Assembly (NCBI GenBank): GCA_035454605.1
Contig: DATIGQ010000121.1
Span: 1-41,261 of the forward strand
Reading direction: 5' to 3'
Length of the DNA stretch: 41,261 bases
Origin: Terriglobales bacterium
Lineage (GTDB): Bacteria; Acidobacteriota; Terriglobia; Terriglobales; Acidobacteriaceae
The position numbers and the translations under genes were made by a program. The notes under the pieces were generated by a model. That model was given only the letters and a program-made list of their open reading frames with translations, was not told the DNA's origin and did not search any database. Shown in pieces: positions 26,131 through 36,167 of the stretch. Numbering within the stretch: position 1 is the stretch's first letter; each line of letters starts with the position of its first letter.

Positions 26131-26420
26131 ATCGTCCATCCGTATTCTACCGCTCCACCAGCGATCGAGGGCACGATGGAGAGTGAGTCGTCGTCGCGCA
26201 CCGGCGTATTCTCCTTCTCCAGGTAGCGAATGTCCTCGTCGTTCAGGTAGACGTTCACGAAGGCACGCAGGCGTCCATCCTCGGTGAAGAGCTGCTTGCG
26301 CAGGTCGGCGTGCTGCGCGGTCAGGTTCTCGAGAGCCTCGCCCACGGTGCGTCCCGGTACATCGACGACGCCCTGCTTCTCGGCGTACTGCCGCAACGGT
26401 GTTGGGATATGGACCTTCAT
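26112..26420 (-). CDS. cysO: CysO-like ubiquitin-fold sulfur carrier with C-terminal extension
   Basis: A 102-residue ThiS/MoaD/CysO-family protein (beta-grasp). It carries sulfur as a thiocarboxylate on a C-terminal glycine. Residues 1-89 match the family in full, with RLRAFVNVYLNDEDIRYL in the core and the normal end SIVPSIAGG (Gly88-Gly89). The frame then continues for 13 residues (AVEYGWTIDSLVL) instead of stopping. A JAMM protease gene overlaps it by 4 bp, so proteolytic trimming to GG is a reasonable explanation, as known for QbsE/QbsD and HcyS/HcyD. Co-location with cysM and moeZ assigns it to cysteine synthesis. Confidence 0.9.
   Translation of the reverse strand: MKVHIPTPLRQYAEKQGVVDVPGRTVGEALENLTAQHADLRKQLFTEDGRLRAFVNVYLNDEDIRYLEKENTPVRDDDSLSIVPSIAGGAVEYGWTIDSLVL
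26144..26149 (-). promoter_or_regulatory. Possible -10 box for moeZ inside the 3' end of cysO
   Basis: On the minus strand, GG-TAGAAT resembles the extended -10 elements seen before ccdA and the fmdB-type gene, although the upstream TG is missing here. It lies in the codons just after Gly-Gly of cysO and could start a transcript for moeZ. Confidence 0.25.
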
Positions 26421-26911
26421 TGCCTCTCCCCGGTCTCAGATGCCGCTACTGGCACTTTCGATTCACCCGCGACCACCTCCACGGCCTCCGGCTCGAACCG
26501 CTTGTCTTCCTCGTCCTTGCCCGCCAGCAGGAAACTCCTGGTAGCGGCGGCGCGCCCTTTCTCGACGCTGGTGATGACGTAGGAGCAGCCATACCAGTGG
26601 GCTTCGGCCAGGTCGGTCTCGGACCAGTGCGGAGGATGATCGGGATGCGAATGATAGAAGCCCACGATGTCCATCCCCGCAGCCCGCGCCTGCCGCTGTG
26701 CGGCCACAAGCTCACGCGGAGCGATGTTGTAGCGGTTCTGGGGCGAGTCGGTACGCGTGTTGCCGCAGCCGACCGCGCTCTCGACCCGCCGCACGTCACT
26801 GTCGATTCTCCCTATGAGCACTCCGCAGCACTCGTGCGGATAGGTCTCCTCGCCGTGGAGACGCAGGGCATCGAGAGCGGGTTGGGTGATCCGGAGCATC
26901 TCGGGCCTCAC
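26417..26911 (-). CDS. mec: JAMM/MPN+ metalloprotease (Mec-like, CysO-cysteine hydrolase)
   Basis: A 164-residue zinc peptidase of the JAB1/MPN+ family. All catalytic residues are visible: Glu27 in HECCGVLIG, and HSH-x7-S-x2-D with His87, His89, Ser97 and Asp100. In mycobacteria Mec+ cleaves the CysO-cysteine adduct to release cysteine; related enzymes also trim carrier precursors. Here both jobs are possible because the neighbouring carrier has residues beyond Gly-Gly. The start is GTG 26911, overlapping the cysM stop (GTGA) with GGAGG 4 nt upstream. ATG 26899 is a weaker alternative. The stop overlaps the cysO start. Confidence 0.92.
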   Translation of the reverse strand: MRPEMLRITQPALDALRLHGEETYPHECCGVLIGRIDSDVRRVESAVGCGNTRTDSPQNRYNIAPRELVAAQRQARAAGMDIVGFYHSHPDHPPHWSETDLAEAHWYGCSYVITSVEKGRAAATRSFLLAGKDEEDKRFEPEAVEVVAGESKVPVAASETGERQ

Positions 26912-27885
26912 TCTTCCTCCCAGAATCTTTCGCTCAGGTACTTGTCTCCCGCATCCGGGAAAACGGTGACGATCACGGCCTGCTGTTTGCCCGCAACCCG
27001 TTCGCGCGCCACTCGCAGGCAGCCGACCACGGCGGCTCCCGCCGAAATGCCGACCAGCAGGCCCTCCTCCCGCGCGAGCCGCTTGACCATCGCGTGTGCA
27101 TGCTCGGTGGAGATGCCGAGGTCAAGATCAGCGAGGCTTGGGTCGTAGATCCTGGGCACGATGGCCGTAGCCATGTGCTTGGCGCCCTCAATGCCGTGAA
27201 AGGCCGAATCCGGCTGCAGCGAGATGCACTCGATCTTCGGGTTCAGCTCTTTCAGCCGGCGGCTGGTGCCGACAAACGTCCCGCTGGTCCCCAGCATGGC
27301 GACGAAATGCGTCACGCGGCCGCTCGTCTGCTGCCAGATCTCATTGGCGGTCGAGCGGTAGTGGGCGCGCCAGTTGGCGTCATTCGAGTACTGGTCGGCG
27401 TAGAAGTAACGACCCGGCGCCGCTTCGTACATCTCCTTCGCTTTGCGGATAGCGCCATCGGAGCCCTCGCCGGGGTCGGTGAACACGATCTCGGCTCCGT
27501 AGGCGCGCAGGATGCGTTTGCGCTCCACCGAGACGTTTTCCGGCATGCACAGAGTTACCGGGAATCCGCGCGCCGCGCCGATCATGGCGTAGGCGATGCC
27601 GGTGTTGCCGCTGGTGGAATCGAGCAGCGTCTTGCCCGGCCCCAGCTCCCCGCCGCGCAGCGCCTCGTTCACGATGTTCAGCGCCGCCCGGTCTTTGACC
27701 GAGCCCCCGGGGTTCAGCCACTCCGCCTTGCCCAGGATGGTGATGCCGGGCAGATCGGCGGTCACGCGCTCCAGCCGGATCAGAGGAGTGTTGCCGACCC
27801 GCTCCAGCACCGCACGGCCCAGCTCCAGTACCGCCTCCGCCTCCCAAGGAGCGTTGAAATGCTCGGATTGGACCGCTTTCTTCAT
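26908..27885 (-). CDS. cysM: Cysteine synthase, CysM type (carrier-dependent)
   Basis: A 325-residue PLP enzyme of the fold-type II cysteine synthase family. The PLP lysine is Lys64 in NPGGSVKDR. The substrate loop STSGNTG and the phosphate-binding GTSGTFVG are intact. In the mycobacterial pathway CysM condenses O-phosphoserine with thiocarboxylated CysO; that role is inferred here from the mec-cysO-moeZ genes that follow, since the first two junctions in the operon are 4-bp overlaps. It is the first gene of the operon. Its start has no strong ribosome-binding site, and its upstream region is shared with a divergent unknown gene. Confidence 0.93.
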   Translation of the reverse strand: MKKAVQSEHFNAPWEAEAVLELGRAVLERVGNTPLIRLERVTADLPGITILGKAEWLNPGGSVKDRAALNIVNEALRGGELGPGKTLLDSTSGNTGIAYAMIGAARGFPVTLCMPENVSVERKRILRAYGAEIVFTDPGEGSDGAIRKAKEMYEAAPGRYFYADQYSNDANWRAHYRSTANEIWQQTSGRVTHFVAMLGTSGTFVGTSRRLKELNPKIECISLQPDSAFHGIEGAKHMATAIVPRIYDPSLADLDLGISTEHAHAMVKRLAREEGLLVGISAGAAVVGCLRVARERVAGKQQAVIVTVFPDAGDKYLSERFWEEE

Positions 27886-28155
27886 GGAATGGTGTCGTTC
27901 TGGTTAATCCCAGCTAAGTGGTTCGGAGTCAGGCCGATAGAGCACACCCGGAGCACTGCGGGGAGGCTTCTACTGTAGTCCAGCGCGTTTCTTTGGGGCA
28001 ACGCACGGTAACTTAGATGTATCGTATGGGTTCCAGGGTGCGATTCTGGACATTGAATCGTGCCCGCCCCGAAGCGCCCGTCGCCTTCTTTCCGCTCCCC
28101 CGGACGGCTTGGCTGGTTCGGTGACCTTTCAGCAAACGGAGCATCCAAATCAGTA
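27886..28155. other. 270-bp divergent regulatory region with a stem-loop
   Basis: This is the region between cysM (minus) and an unknown protein (plus). A hairpin lies at 28036-28065: GGGTGCGATTC with GAATCGTGCCC, 11 pairs including two wobbles, 8-nt loop. No firm promoter hexamers are seen on either strand. Confidence 0.4.
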
Positions 28156-28632
28156 ATGAGCAAGCAACTGGCAACACGAAACTACGAAGAGGCGCTGGCC
28201 TGGCTGCGCGAGCACGGCTTTGAAGTGCTGGAAGCGCCGGCGACCTCCCACCGCGTCTTCGTCAAGAAGCTGAACTGTTCCGCCGCCCTCGAGAAGGATG
28301 AACACGAGGGCGTACGCATCTTTGCCAAGCCCGGCTACCTGGTGGGCGGCGAGATCTCGAAGCTCGTCGACCGCGGCTACCAGAAGTTCCTCAAGACTTC
28401 GCGCACCGAAGTGCCGGCCACCGCGGACCACCTCGAGGCGCTGCATGCCTTCACCGAGGAGCTCCGAGAAGCCACCGGCGCAACCAGCCTGTACAACGAG
28501 TCGCTGGGCACGGTGAGTGACCGCTACGTCTATGACCGTGTCACCGACCGCGACCAGCCCGAACCGCAGCGTCCCAAGCGTCCCTGGCAGGCGGTAGAGC
28601 CGGCGACCGCCGCGGGCAAAAAGCGCGCGTAG
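28156..28632 (+). CDS. Uncharacterised soluble protein, divergent from cysM
   Basis: A 158-residue cytoplasmic protein that I do not recognise. It starts MSKQLATRNYEEALAWLREHGFEV and then reads TSHRVFVKKLNCSAALEK and GVRIFAKPGYLVGGEISKLVDRGYQKFLKT. It has helical segments, and the last 30 residues are basic and Pro/Ala-rich. A single cysteine (in KLNCSA) is present. Codon use fits its neighbours, and the frame has no competing coding frame, so it is very likely real. The ATG at 28156 lacks a close ribosome-binding site. The neighbouring cysM suggests, but does not show, a link to sulfur metabolism. Confidence 0.75.
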   Translation: MSKQLATRNYEEALAWLREHGFEVLEAPATSHRVFVKKLNCSAALEKDEHEGVRIFAKPGYLVGGEISKLVDRGYQKFLKTSRTEVPATADHLEALHAFTEELREATGATSLYNESLGTVSDRYVYDRVTDRDQPEPQRPKRPWQAVEPATAAGKKRA

Positions 28633-28730
28633 CCCCCAAGTATCCAACTTCATACTAGGCGCGCAGTGCTGCGCTTGGAGACACTCTTCTAGACGCCCGG
28701 CGCGTGTGTCTGCCGCGCCCTGCCGCCACC

Positions 28731-29618
28731 ATGGGCCAGGCATTGCAGCCGATCGAGGGTTTGAACTGGTTCGACGTCGACGATCCCAACTCGCCGGCGC
28801 TCGACGAGCTGGCCGCGCGCTTCGGCCTGCACGAGCTGCAGATCGAGGACTGCCGCCACCGCGGCCAGCGCGCCAAGACCGAAGCGTATGAGAGCTACAT
28901 TTTCACCGTGCTCAAGAATCTGCGTCCGCGCCGCAAGGCTAACTTTGACGACTTCGATGTTTTCCTGGCCAAGGACTTCCTCATCACCGTGCACGACGGC
29001 GAATGCGCGTTGATTGACCGCGTTCGCCGCCGGGCGCAGGATCGCAAGCAGGGCGGCCGCCTCGACGTGCTCTTCTATCTGCTCACCGACGCCATCGTGG
29101 ATGAGTACTTTCCCCTGCTCGACGAGGTCTCCGATGCCACCGAGGCCATCGAATCCGAGGTGTTGCGCCGCCCCGAGCCTCCTGTGCTTCGCCGCATCTT
29201 CACGCTGAAACGCAAGCTGGTGGAATTCCGGCGCGTGGTCGGAGGCATGCGCGAAGTCGCCAATGCCATCGTTCGGCGCGAGCACGGCCTGGTGGGCGAC
29301 GACCTCGACGCCTACTTCCGCGACGTCTACGACCACCTGGTCCGGACTCTCGACGCCATCGAGAGCCAGCGCGACCTGCTCACCGGCTCGCTCGACATCT
29401 ATCTGTCCGCCATCGCCAACCGCACCAACGAAGCCATGAAGGTGATGACCCTCTACGGCACCATTGCCCTGCCGCTGGTCATCATCACCGGCTTCTTCGG
29501 CATGAACCTGCGCCTGCCCTGGGCCGACCATCCTTACGGGGCTTGGTTTGCCACCGGTGTCATGGCGCTTTCCACCGTGGTGGTGCTGATCTACCTGCGC
29601 AAGAAACGCTGGATCTGA
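28731..29618 (+). CDS. corA: CorA-family divalent metal ion transporter
   Basis: A 295-residue membrane transporter for Mg2+ or related divalent ions. A large soluble N-terminal domain with long helices (VEFRRVVGGMREVANAI and the 'DHLVRTLDAIESQRDLLTG' helix) is followed by two C-terminal membrane helices. The family signature GMN is at 257-259 (FFGMNLRLP). The C-terminus is short and basic (RKKRWI), as expected for the inner mouth of the pore. ATG 28731 is chosen; an in-frame GTG at 28704 would add nine unrelated residues. It converges on rsmI with a 24-bp gap. Confidence 0.93.
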   Translation: MGQALQPIEGLNWFDVDDPNSPALDELAARFGLHELQIEDCRHRGQRAKTEAYESYIFTVLKNLRPRRKANFDDFDVFLAKDFLITVHDGECALIDRVRRRAQDRKQGGRLDVLFYLLTDAIVDEYFPLLDEVSDATEAIESEVLRRPEPPVLRRIFTLKRKLVEFRRVVGGMREVANAIVRREHGLVGDDLDAYFRDVYDHLVRTLDAIESQRDLLTGSLDIYLSAIANRTNEAMKVMTLYGTIALPLVIITGFFGMNLRLPWADHPYGAWFATGVMALSTVVVLIYLRKKRWI

Positions 29619-29642
29619 GGACACAGGTCGGCGCAGCCTGCC

Positions 29643-30491
29643 CTAGCGTCTCGCCCGTTGCAGTCGCCGGTACGCCTCGCTGCGTGAAAGGCCGAGTTCC
29701 TTGGCCACCATCTTCAGTGCCGACTTCTCGTCCAATTTCCGCTCGGCCATCACTTGGCGAAGCCGCGCCGCGATCTCTGGTTCCTGCTTTTCTGCGGCTG
29801 CGCCCGCTTCCGCTTTGCCGATCAGCAGCGTGCACTCGCCCTTGATGGGGCGGTCCCGTAGCTCCCCCAGCAGCTTGCCTGCCGGCCCACGAAGAAACTC
29901 CTCGTGCAGCTTGGTTAGTTCGCGCGCTACGACAACCGGACGATTGTTGCCCAGCAGCTCCACCACGTCTTCCAGGGCTTCCAGCAGCCGGTGTGGAGCC
30001 TCGTAGAAGATCTCCGTATTTGTTGACTCACGGATCTGAGCCAGCGCATCGCGCCGCGCACCCGCTTTCGCCGGCAGGAATCCGCCAAAGCGAAACGAAT
30101 CTGTCGGCAGACCCGAGGCCGCCAGTGCCGCCACGAACGCCGCGGCTCCCGGCACCGGTACCACCGCGATGCCGCGCTCGGCCGCCAGCGATACCACCCG
30201 GTACCCTGGATCCGAGATTCCCGGCATGCCCGCATCGGAAACCAGCGCCACCGTCACTCCGTGTTCCAGTTCGCCTACCAGTGCGCGCGCGCGTTCCGCC
30301 TCGTTGTGCTCGTGGTAGCTGACCGTGCGCTTCGCGATGCCGTAGTGATCGAGCAGCTTGCGTGTCTGGCGCGTGTCCTCGCAGGCGATGAGGTCGGCTT
30401 CCTTCAGGATGCGCAGGGCGCGCAGGGTGATGTCGTCCAGGTTCCCGATGGGCGTGGCCACCACGTACAGCGTCCCTCGCGCCGGCGTCAT
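29643..30491 (-). CDS. rsmI: 16S rRNA (cytidine-1402 2'-O)-methyltransferase
   Basis: A 282-residue SAM-dependent methyltransferase of the tetrapyrrole-methylase fold that modifies C1402 in the ribosomal P site. The N-terminus GTLYVVATPIGNLDDITLRAL is diagnostic. CEDTRQTRKLL, SDAGMPGISDPGY and FYEAPHRLLEAL follow in the family order. A basic helix-turn-helix-like tail (about 240-282) is also typical. It is divergent from the FmdB-type gene. The start ATG at 30491 fits the family start. Confidence 0.95.
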   Translation of the reverse strand: MTPARGTLYVVATPIGNLDDITLRALRILKEADLIACEDTRQTRKLLDHYGIAKRTVSYHEHNEAERARALVGELEHGVTVALVSDAGMPGISDPGYRVVSLAAERGIAVVPVPGAAAFVAALAASGLPTDSFRFGGFLPAKAGARRDALAQIRESTNTEIFYEAPHRLLEALEDVVELLGNNRPVVVARELTKLHEEFLRGPAGKLLGELRDRPIKGECTLLIGKAEAGAAAEKQEPEIAARLRQVMAERKLDEKSALKMVAKELGLSRSEAYRRLQRARR

Positions 30492-30528
30492 GGCGCGCAG
30501 TCTATCACCCGTGTGCCGGTCGGCGAAT

Positions 30529-30537
30529 TGGTAGAAT
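30529..30537 (+). promoter_or_regulatory. Extended -10 promoter element for the FmdB-type gene
   Basis: TG-G-TAGAAT lies 24 nt before the GTG start codon, leaving a leader of about 18 nt that holds the ribosome-binding site GAGGA. The ten bases TTGGTAGAAT are the same as those before ccdA. Confidence 0.45.
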
Positions 30538-30561
30538 CAACACCACGTCGCGAGGAACTCG

Positions 30562-30867
30562 GTGCCCCTTTACGAATATCAATGCAAGAAATGCAGTCAT
30601 CGCTTCGAGCGTATCCAGAAATTCTCCGACCCTATTCTGAGGAAGTGTCCGGAATGTGGCGGCACCCTAGAGCGGGTAATTTCTGCGCCCGCCGTGCAAT
30701 TCAAGGGCAGCGGCTGGTACGTCACCGACTACGCGCGCAAAAGCACAGCCAAAGCCGCCGAAGGCGGAGGCGACAAGCCGGAATCCGCGGGCGAAGAGAA
30801 AGCCGAAGCAAAGCCCAAGGCCGAAAAGCCCGAGCCCAAGAAGCACCATCACAAGAAGAAGGACTAG
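30562..30867 (+). CDS. FmdB-family zinc ribbon protein
   Basis: A 101-residue protein. It begins with the FmdB-type zinc ribbon MPLYEYQCKKC, with cysteines 8, 11, 29 and 32 (CKKC...CPEC) as the zinc ligands, followed by the family's PAVQFKGSGWYVTDY segment. The rest is a charged Lys/Glu/Ala/Pro tail ending in a His/Lys cluster (KKHHHKKKD). The family was named as a regulator of the fmd operon, but its biochemical role is not established. The start is GTG, with GAGGA 5 nt upstream and an extended -10 promoter before it. Confidence 0.9.
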   Translation: MPLYEYQCKKCSHRFERIQKFSDPILRKCPECGGTLERVISAPAVQFKGSGWYVTDYARKSTAKAAEGGGDKPESAGEEKAEAKPKAEKPEPKKHHHKKKD

Positions 30868-30933
30868 CGGGTCACGGCCCGCTCACCTGAGTCGTTCCGC
30901 CCCCTGCCGGCATCGAACATCCCGGAGGCACTC

Positions 30934-31632
30934 ATGATCCAACTTCGTCCCGCCGCCGAGCGTGGCCACGCCAACCACGGCTGGCTCGATACCTGGCACA
31001 CCTTTTCTTTCGACAGCTATCACGACCCGGAGCACATGGGCTTCCGCACGTTGCGCGTGATCAACGAAGACTTCGTTGCGCCCGGTGCCGGCTTTCCCAC
31101 CCACCCGCACCGCGACATGGAGATCGTCACCTACGTGCTCGAGGGCGCGCTCCAGCACAAAGATAGCCTGGGCAACGGCTCGATCATCCGGCCCGGCGAC
31201 GGCCAACGCATGAGCGCCGGCTCGGGCATCCTGCACAGCGAGTTCAACGCCTCGAAGACCGAACCCGTTCACCTGCTGCAGATATGGATCCGCCCGGAGA
31301 AACGCAATATCGAGCCCGGCTATGAGCAGAAGGAGTTTCCGGCGGAGGAAAAGCGCGGCCGCCTGCGGCCCATCGCCGCACGCGACGGCCGCGACGGAGC
31401 CGTCACCATCCATCAGGACGTGACCCTGTACGCTGCCGTGCTCGAGCCCGGCCGCGAGGTCGAGCACGCGCTCGGCCCCGGCCGTCACGCCTGGCTGCAG
31501 GTCGCCCGAGGTGCGGTGACGCTCAACGGCAAGCCGCTCAGTCAGGGCGACGGCGCCGCCGTCAGCGAAGAAAAGAAGCTGAATATTCGCGCAGAGAGCG
31601 ACGCCGAGGTTCTGCTGTTCGACTTGGCCTGA
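30934..31632 (+). CDS. Pirin-family bicupin (YhhW-like)
   Basis: A 232-residue bicupin. The metal site of the N-terminal cupin is complete: His57, His59, His101 and Glu103 ([15 protein letters not shown]), at the same residue numbers as in E. coli YhhW, a pirin with quercetin 2,3-dioxygenase activity in vitro. The second cupin (about 145-232) lacks a metal site. The physiological substrate is unknown. The ribosome-binding site GGAGG lies 6 nt before the ATG. It converges on clpB with a 9-bp gap. Confidence 0.93.
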   Translation: MIQLRPAAERGHANHGWLDTWHTFSFDSYHDPEHMGFRTLRVINEDFVAPGAGFPTHPHRDMEIVTYVLEGALQHKDSLGNGSIIRPGDGQRMSAGSGILHSEFNASKTEPVHLLQIWIRPEKRNIEPGYEQKEFPAEEKRGRLRPIAARDGRDGAVTIHQDVTLYAAVLEPGREVEHALGPGRHAWLQVARGAVTLNGKPLSQGDGAAVSEEKKLNIRAESDAEVLLFDLA

Positions 31633-31641
31633 GTGTTAGTG

Positions 31642-34275
<2,634 letters not shown>

Positions 34276-34314
34276 GTTCGTCTCGCTATTCGGAAGTCAG
34301 GCATTTCTACAACG

Positions 34315-34351
34315 AAAAGGCGGGAGCCGGTCATTTCTCCGAACCCCCGCC
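34315..34351 (-). terminator. Terminator-like hairpin between hsp20 and clpB
   Basis: On the minus strand, GGCGGGGG pairs with CTCCCGCC (8 bp with one wobble, 17-nt loop) and is followed by TTTTCG. It would end or attenuate hsp20 transcription before clpB. Confidence 0.5.
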
Positions 34352-34373
34352 GGTGTTGTTTACGTTCCGGGTC

Positions 34374-34850
34374 TTAGGCGGCCCGGCCCTTGGGCTCGAG
34401 CGTCTTCTGGCCGACCTGCACCTTGATCTGCTTGGGCTTGGCTTCGGCCTTCTTGGGCAGCCGGATCTTCAGCAAGCCGTTCTCGCAGTCCGCTACCACA
34501 CCTTCCGACTCGATGGTGTTGGGCAGCGTGAAGCTGCGGCTGAAGGCCCCGTAACGCCGCTCGATGCGATGGAAGTTCTCTTCCTTCTCCTCCTTCTCGA
34601 ACTTGCGCTCGCCCTTCACGGTCAAGGTGTTGTTCTCCAGGCGCACATCCAGGTCCTTCATCTCGATGCCCGGAATCTCCATCTTCACCGTGATGGCCTG
34701 CTCATCCTCGTAGACGTCTACCGCAGGAACGAAACCGGTCGTCATCAGGGCCTCGTCGCTGGGCAGGGGGGTCTCCTGGAAGAGCCGGTTCATCCGGTCC
34801 TGCAGGGTGGTCAGCTCACGAAACGGGTCCCAACGGGTGAGTAGTGTCAT
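34374..34850 (-). CDS. Hsp20/alpha-crystallin family small heat-shock protein
   Basis: A 158-residue holdase chaperone that binds unfolding proteins for later rescue by ClpB/DnaK. The N-terminus MTLLTRWDPFRELTTLQDRMN is the classic bacterial Hsp20 start. The alpha-crystallin domain spans about residues 40-140 (PAVDVYEDEQAITVKMEIPG through NGLLKIRLPK), and a short tail with IKVQV serves oligomer assembly. ATG 34850 is chosen: GGAGG lies 10 nt upstream and the promoter at 34923-34951 leaves about 65 nt of leader. A longer start at 34910 would sit almost on the transcription start. Confidence 0.95.
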   Translation of the reverse strand: MTLLTRWDPFRELTTLQDRMNRLFQETPLPSDEALMTTGFVPAVDVYEDEQAITVKMEIPGIEMKDLDVRLENNTLTVKGERKFEKEEKEENFHRIERRYGAFSRSFTLPNTIESEGVVADCENGLLKIRLPKKAEAKPKQIKVQVGQKTLEPKGRAA

Positions 34851-34922
34851 AGCCTTGGTTCCTCCAAAAGGTATCTTTGATGTTCTCGAGACCGAACCCG
34901 GCCTCGTCATGAGTCGTATTAA

Positions 34923-34951
34923 ATAATAAAATCTTAGCGCGTTCCTGTCAA
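34923..34951 (-). promoter_or_regulatory. Strong sigma-70-type promoter of hsp20
   Basis: On the minus strand, TTGACA and TATTAT are separated by exactly 17 nt, close to an ideal vegetative promoter. No CIRCE inverted repeat or sigma-32-type box is seen, so heat control, if any, would have to act later, for instance in the leader. Confidence 0.75.
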
Positions 34952-34971
34952 GTCTAGTTTACCGTTATTTT

Positions 34972-36144
34972 TCAATCGCTTACTGATAGAATCAAGCACT
35001 TTAGATAGGCCGTCTCCGGGACAGAAAGTGCGATTGGGTGATCCTTGGCTTGGCCCCTCCGTTCCAGGACGCGAACGGCTCTGCGAGCGTCGCCTGCGGC
35101 GGCGCGCAGCATTTCGAGGAACTCGGCCTCGCTCACGTGGTAGCTGCAAGAGCAGGTCACCAGGATTCCGCCCGCACGCAGCATCTTCAGCGCGCGCAGA
35201 TTGATCTCCTTGTAGCCGCGCAGGGCGGTGGGCAGGCTGCGGCGGGAGCGCGCAAAGGCCGGGGGATCGAGCACGATGGTGTCGAACTGGCGGCCCGCCG
35301 CAGCATAGTCCTTGAGCAAGTCAAAGGCGTTGGCCTCGATCCACTCGATCTCCGGCCGTCCCTCGGCCCGATTAAGAGTCGCATTGCGTTCCGCAACTTC
35401 CAGCGCGGGACGCGAACTGTCCACGCCGGTGACGCTGCGGCACGACGGCGCAAGATGCAGCGCGAACCCGCCCTGGTAGCAGAACACGTCCAGCGCGTCC
35501 CCGTGCGCGTAGGTTCCGGCTGCGGCGTAGTTCTCGCGCTGATCGAGGAACGCGCCGGTCTTCTGGCCGGCAAGCCCGTCATAGTGGAAGCGCACGCCAT
35601 TCATGGTGAACGCGGTCGCGGTCTTTCCGCCGGCCAGCAACCGGTCGGCCGCCGGTGGAAGCTTCTCCAACTGGCGAATGCGGGGCTCCACCCGCTCCAC
35701 GATGCCGGCGGGCGTCGTCTGCTCTAGTAGCGTCTCAAGCACTGTCTGCCGCACCGGTTCGCGATCCATGGCCTGCGTCAGGGCTTGCAGCGAAAGCACG
35801 TCGTGGTAGCGATCGACGATGAGCCCGGGTAGGGAATCCGCCTCGCTGAACACCAGGCGGCAGGCGTCACTGTCACGCACCACCTGCCGCCGGTGGGCGA
35901 TGGCCTGCTCGATGCGCCGCTTCAGCAGGGCGGCAAGGTCGCCCTCGGATACGGCGCGAGCGGAAAGAAGCCGCAGCGCGATCTCGGAGGCGTTGCTGTA
36001 GAAGGCGGTACCGAGCCGGCGGCCGCGCCGGTCGTGAACCGCGACCAGATCGCCGGCGGAAGCCTGCGCCGAGACTACGTCCGACCGATAAACCCAGGGA
36101 TGGCCGCCCGCCAGCCGGGTGGCGCCGCGCGCGCTCACCACCAC
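34972..36144 (-). CDS. RlmI-like 23S rRNA cytosine-C5 methyltransferase family
   Basis: A 390-residue enzyme with an N-terminal PUA RNA-binding domain (about 1-75; GHPWVYRSDV), a linker domain, and a C-terminal Rossmann methyltransferase domain. QKTGAFLDQRENY, DVFCYQGGFALH, VLDPPAFARS and TCSCSYHVS are the recognised motifs; the last includes the catalytic Cys region. The RlmI branch methylates C1962 of 23S rRNA, but related enzymes have other targets, so no gene symbol is given. The likely start is GTG 36144 or one of the two adjacent GTG codons. It is 23 bp after the TPR gene. Confidence 0.9.
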   Translation of the reverse strand: MVVSARGATRLAGGHPWVYRSDVVSAQASAGDLVAVHDRRGRRLGTAFYSNASEIALRLLSARAVSEGDLAALLKRRIEQAIAHRRQVVRDSDACRLVFSEADSLPGLIVDRYHDVLSLQALTQAMDREPVRQTVLETLLEQTTPAGIVERVEPRIRQLEKLPPAADRLLAGGKTATAFTMNGVRFHYDGLAGQKTGAFLDQRENYAAAGTYAHGDALDVFCYQGGFALHLAPSCRSVTGVDSSRPALEVAERNATLNRAEGRPEIEWIEANAFDLLKDYAAAGRQFDTIVLDPPAFARSRRSLPTALRGYKEINLRALKMLRAGGILVTCSCSYHVSEAEFLEMLRAAAGDARRAVRVLERRGQAKDHPIALSVPETAYLKCLILSVSD

Positions 36145-36167
36145 GGACGGGCTGGAATCGGCGCGCG

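Noticed and set aside
28722-28734. GCCGCCACCATGG exactly matches the vertebrate Kozak consensus at the corA start
   Set aside because: Chance match in GC-rich DNA; the gene, its neighbours and its promoters are bacterial.
34374-34910. Longer hsp20 start at 34910 adding 20 residues
   Set aside because: The strong promoter places transcription start a few bases from that ATG, and the added residues are not family-like.
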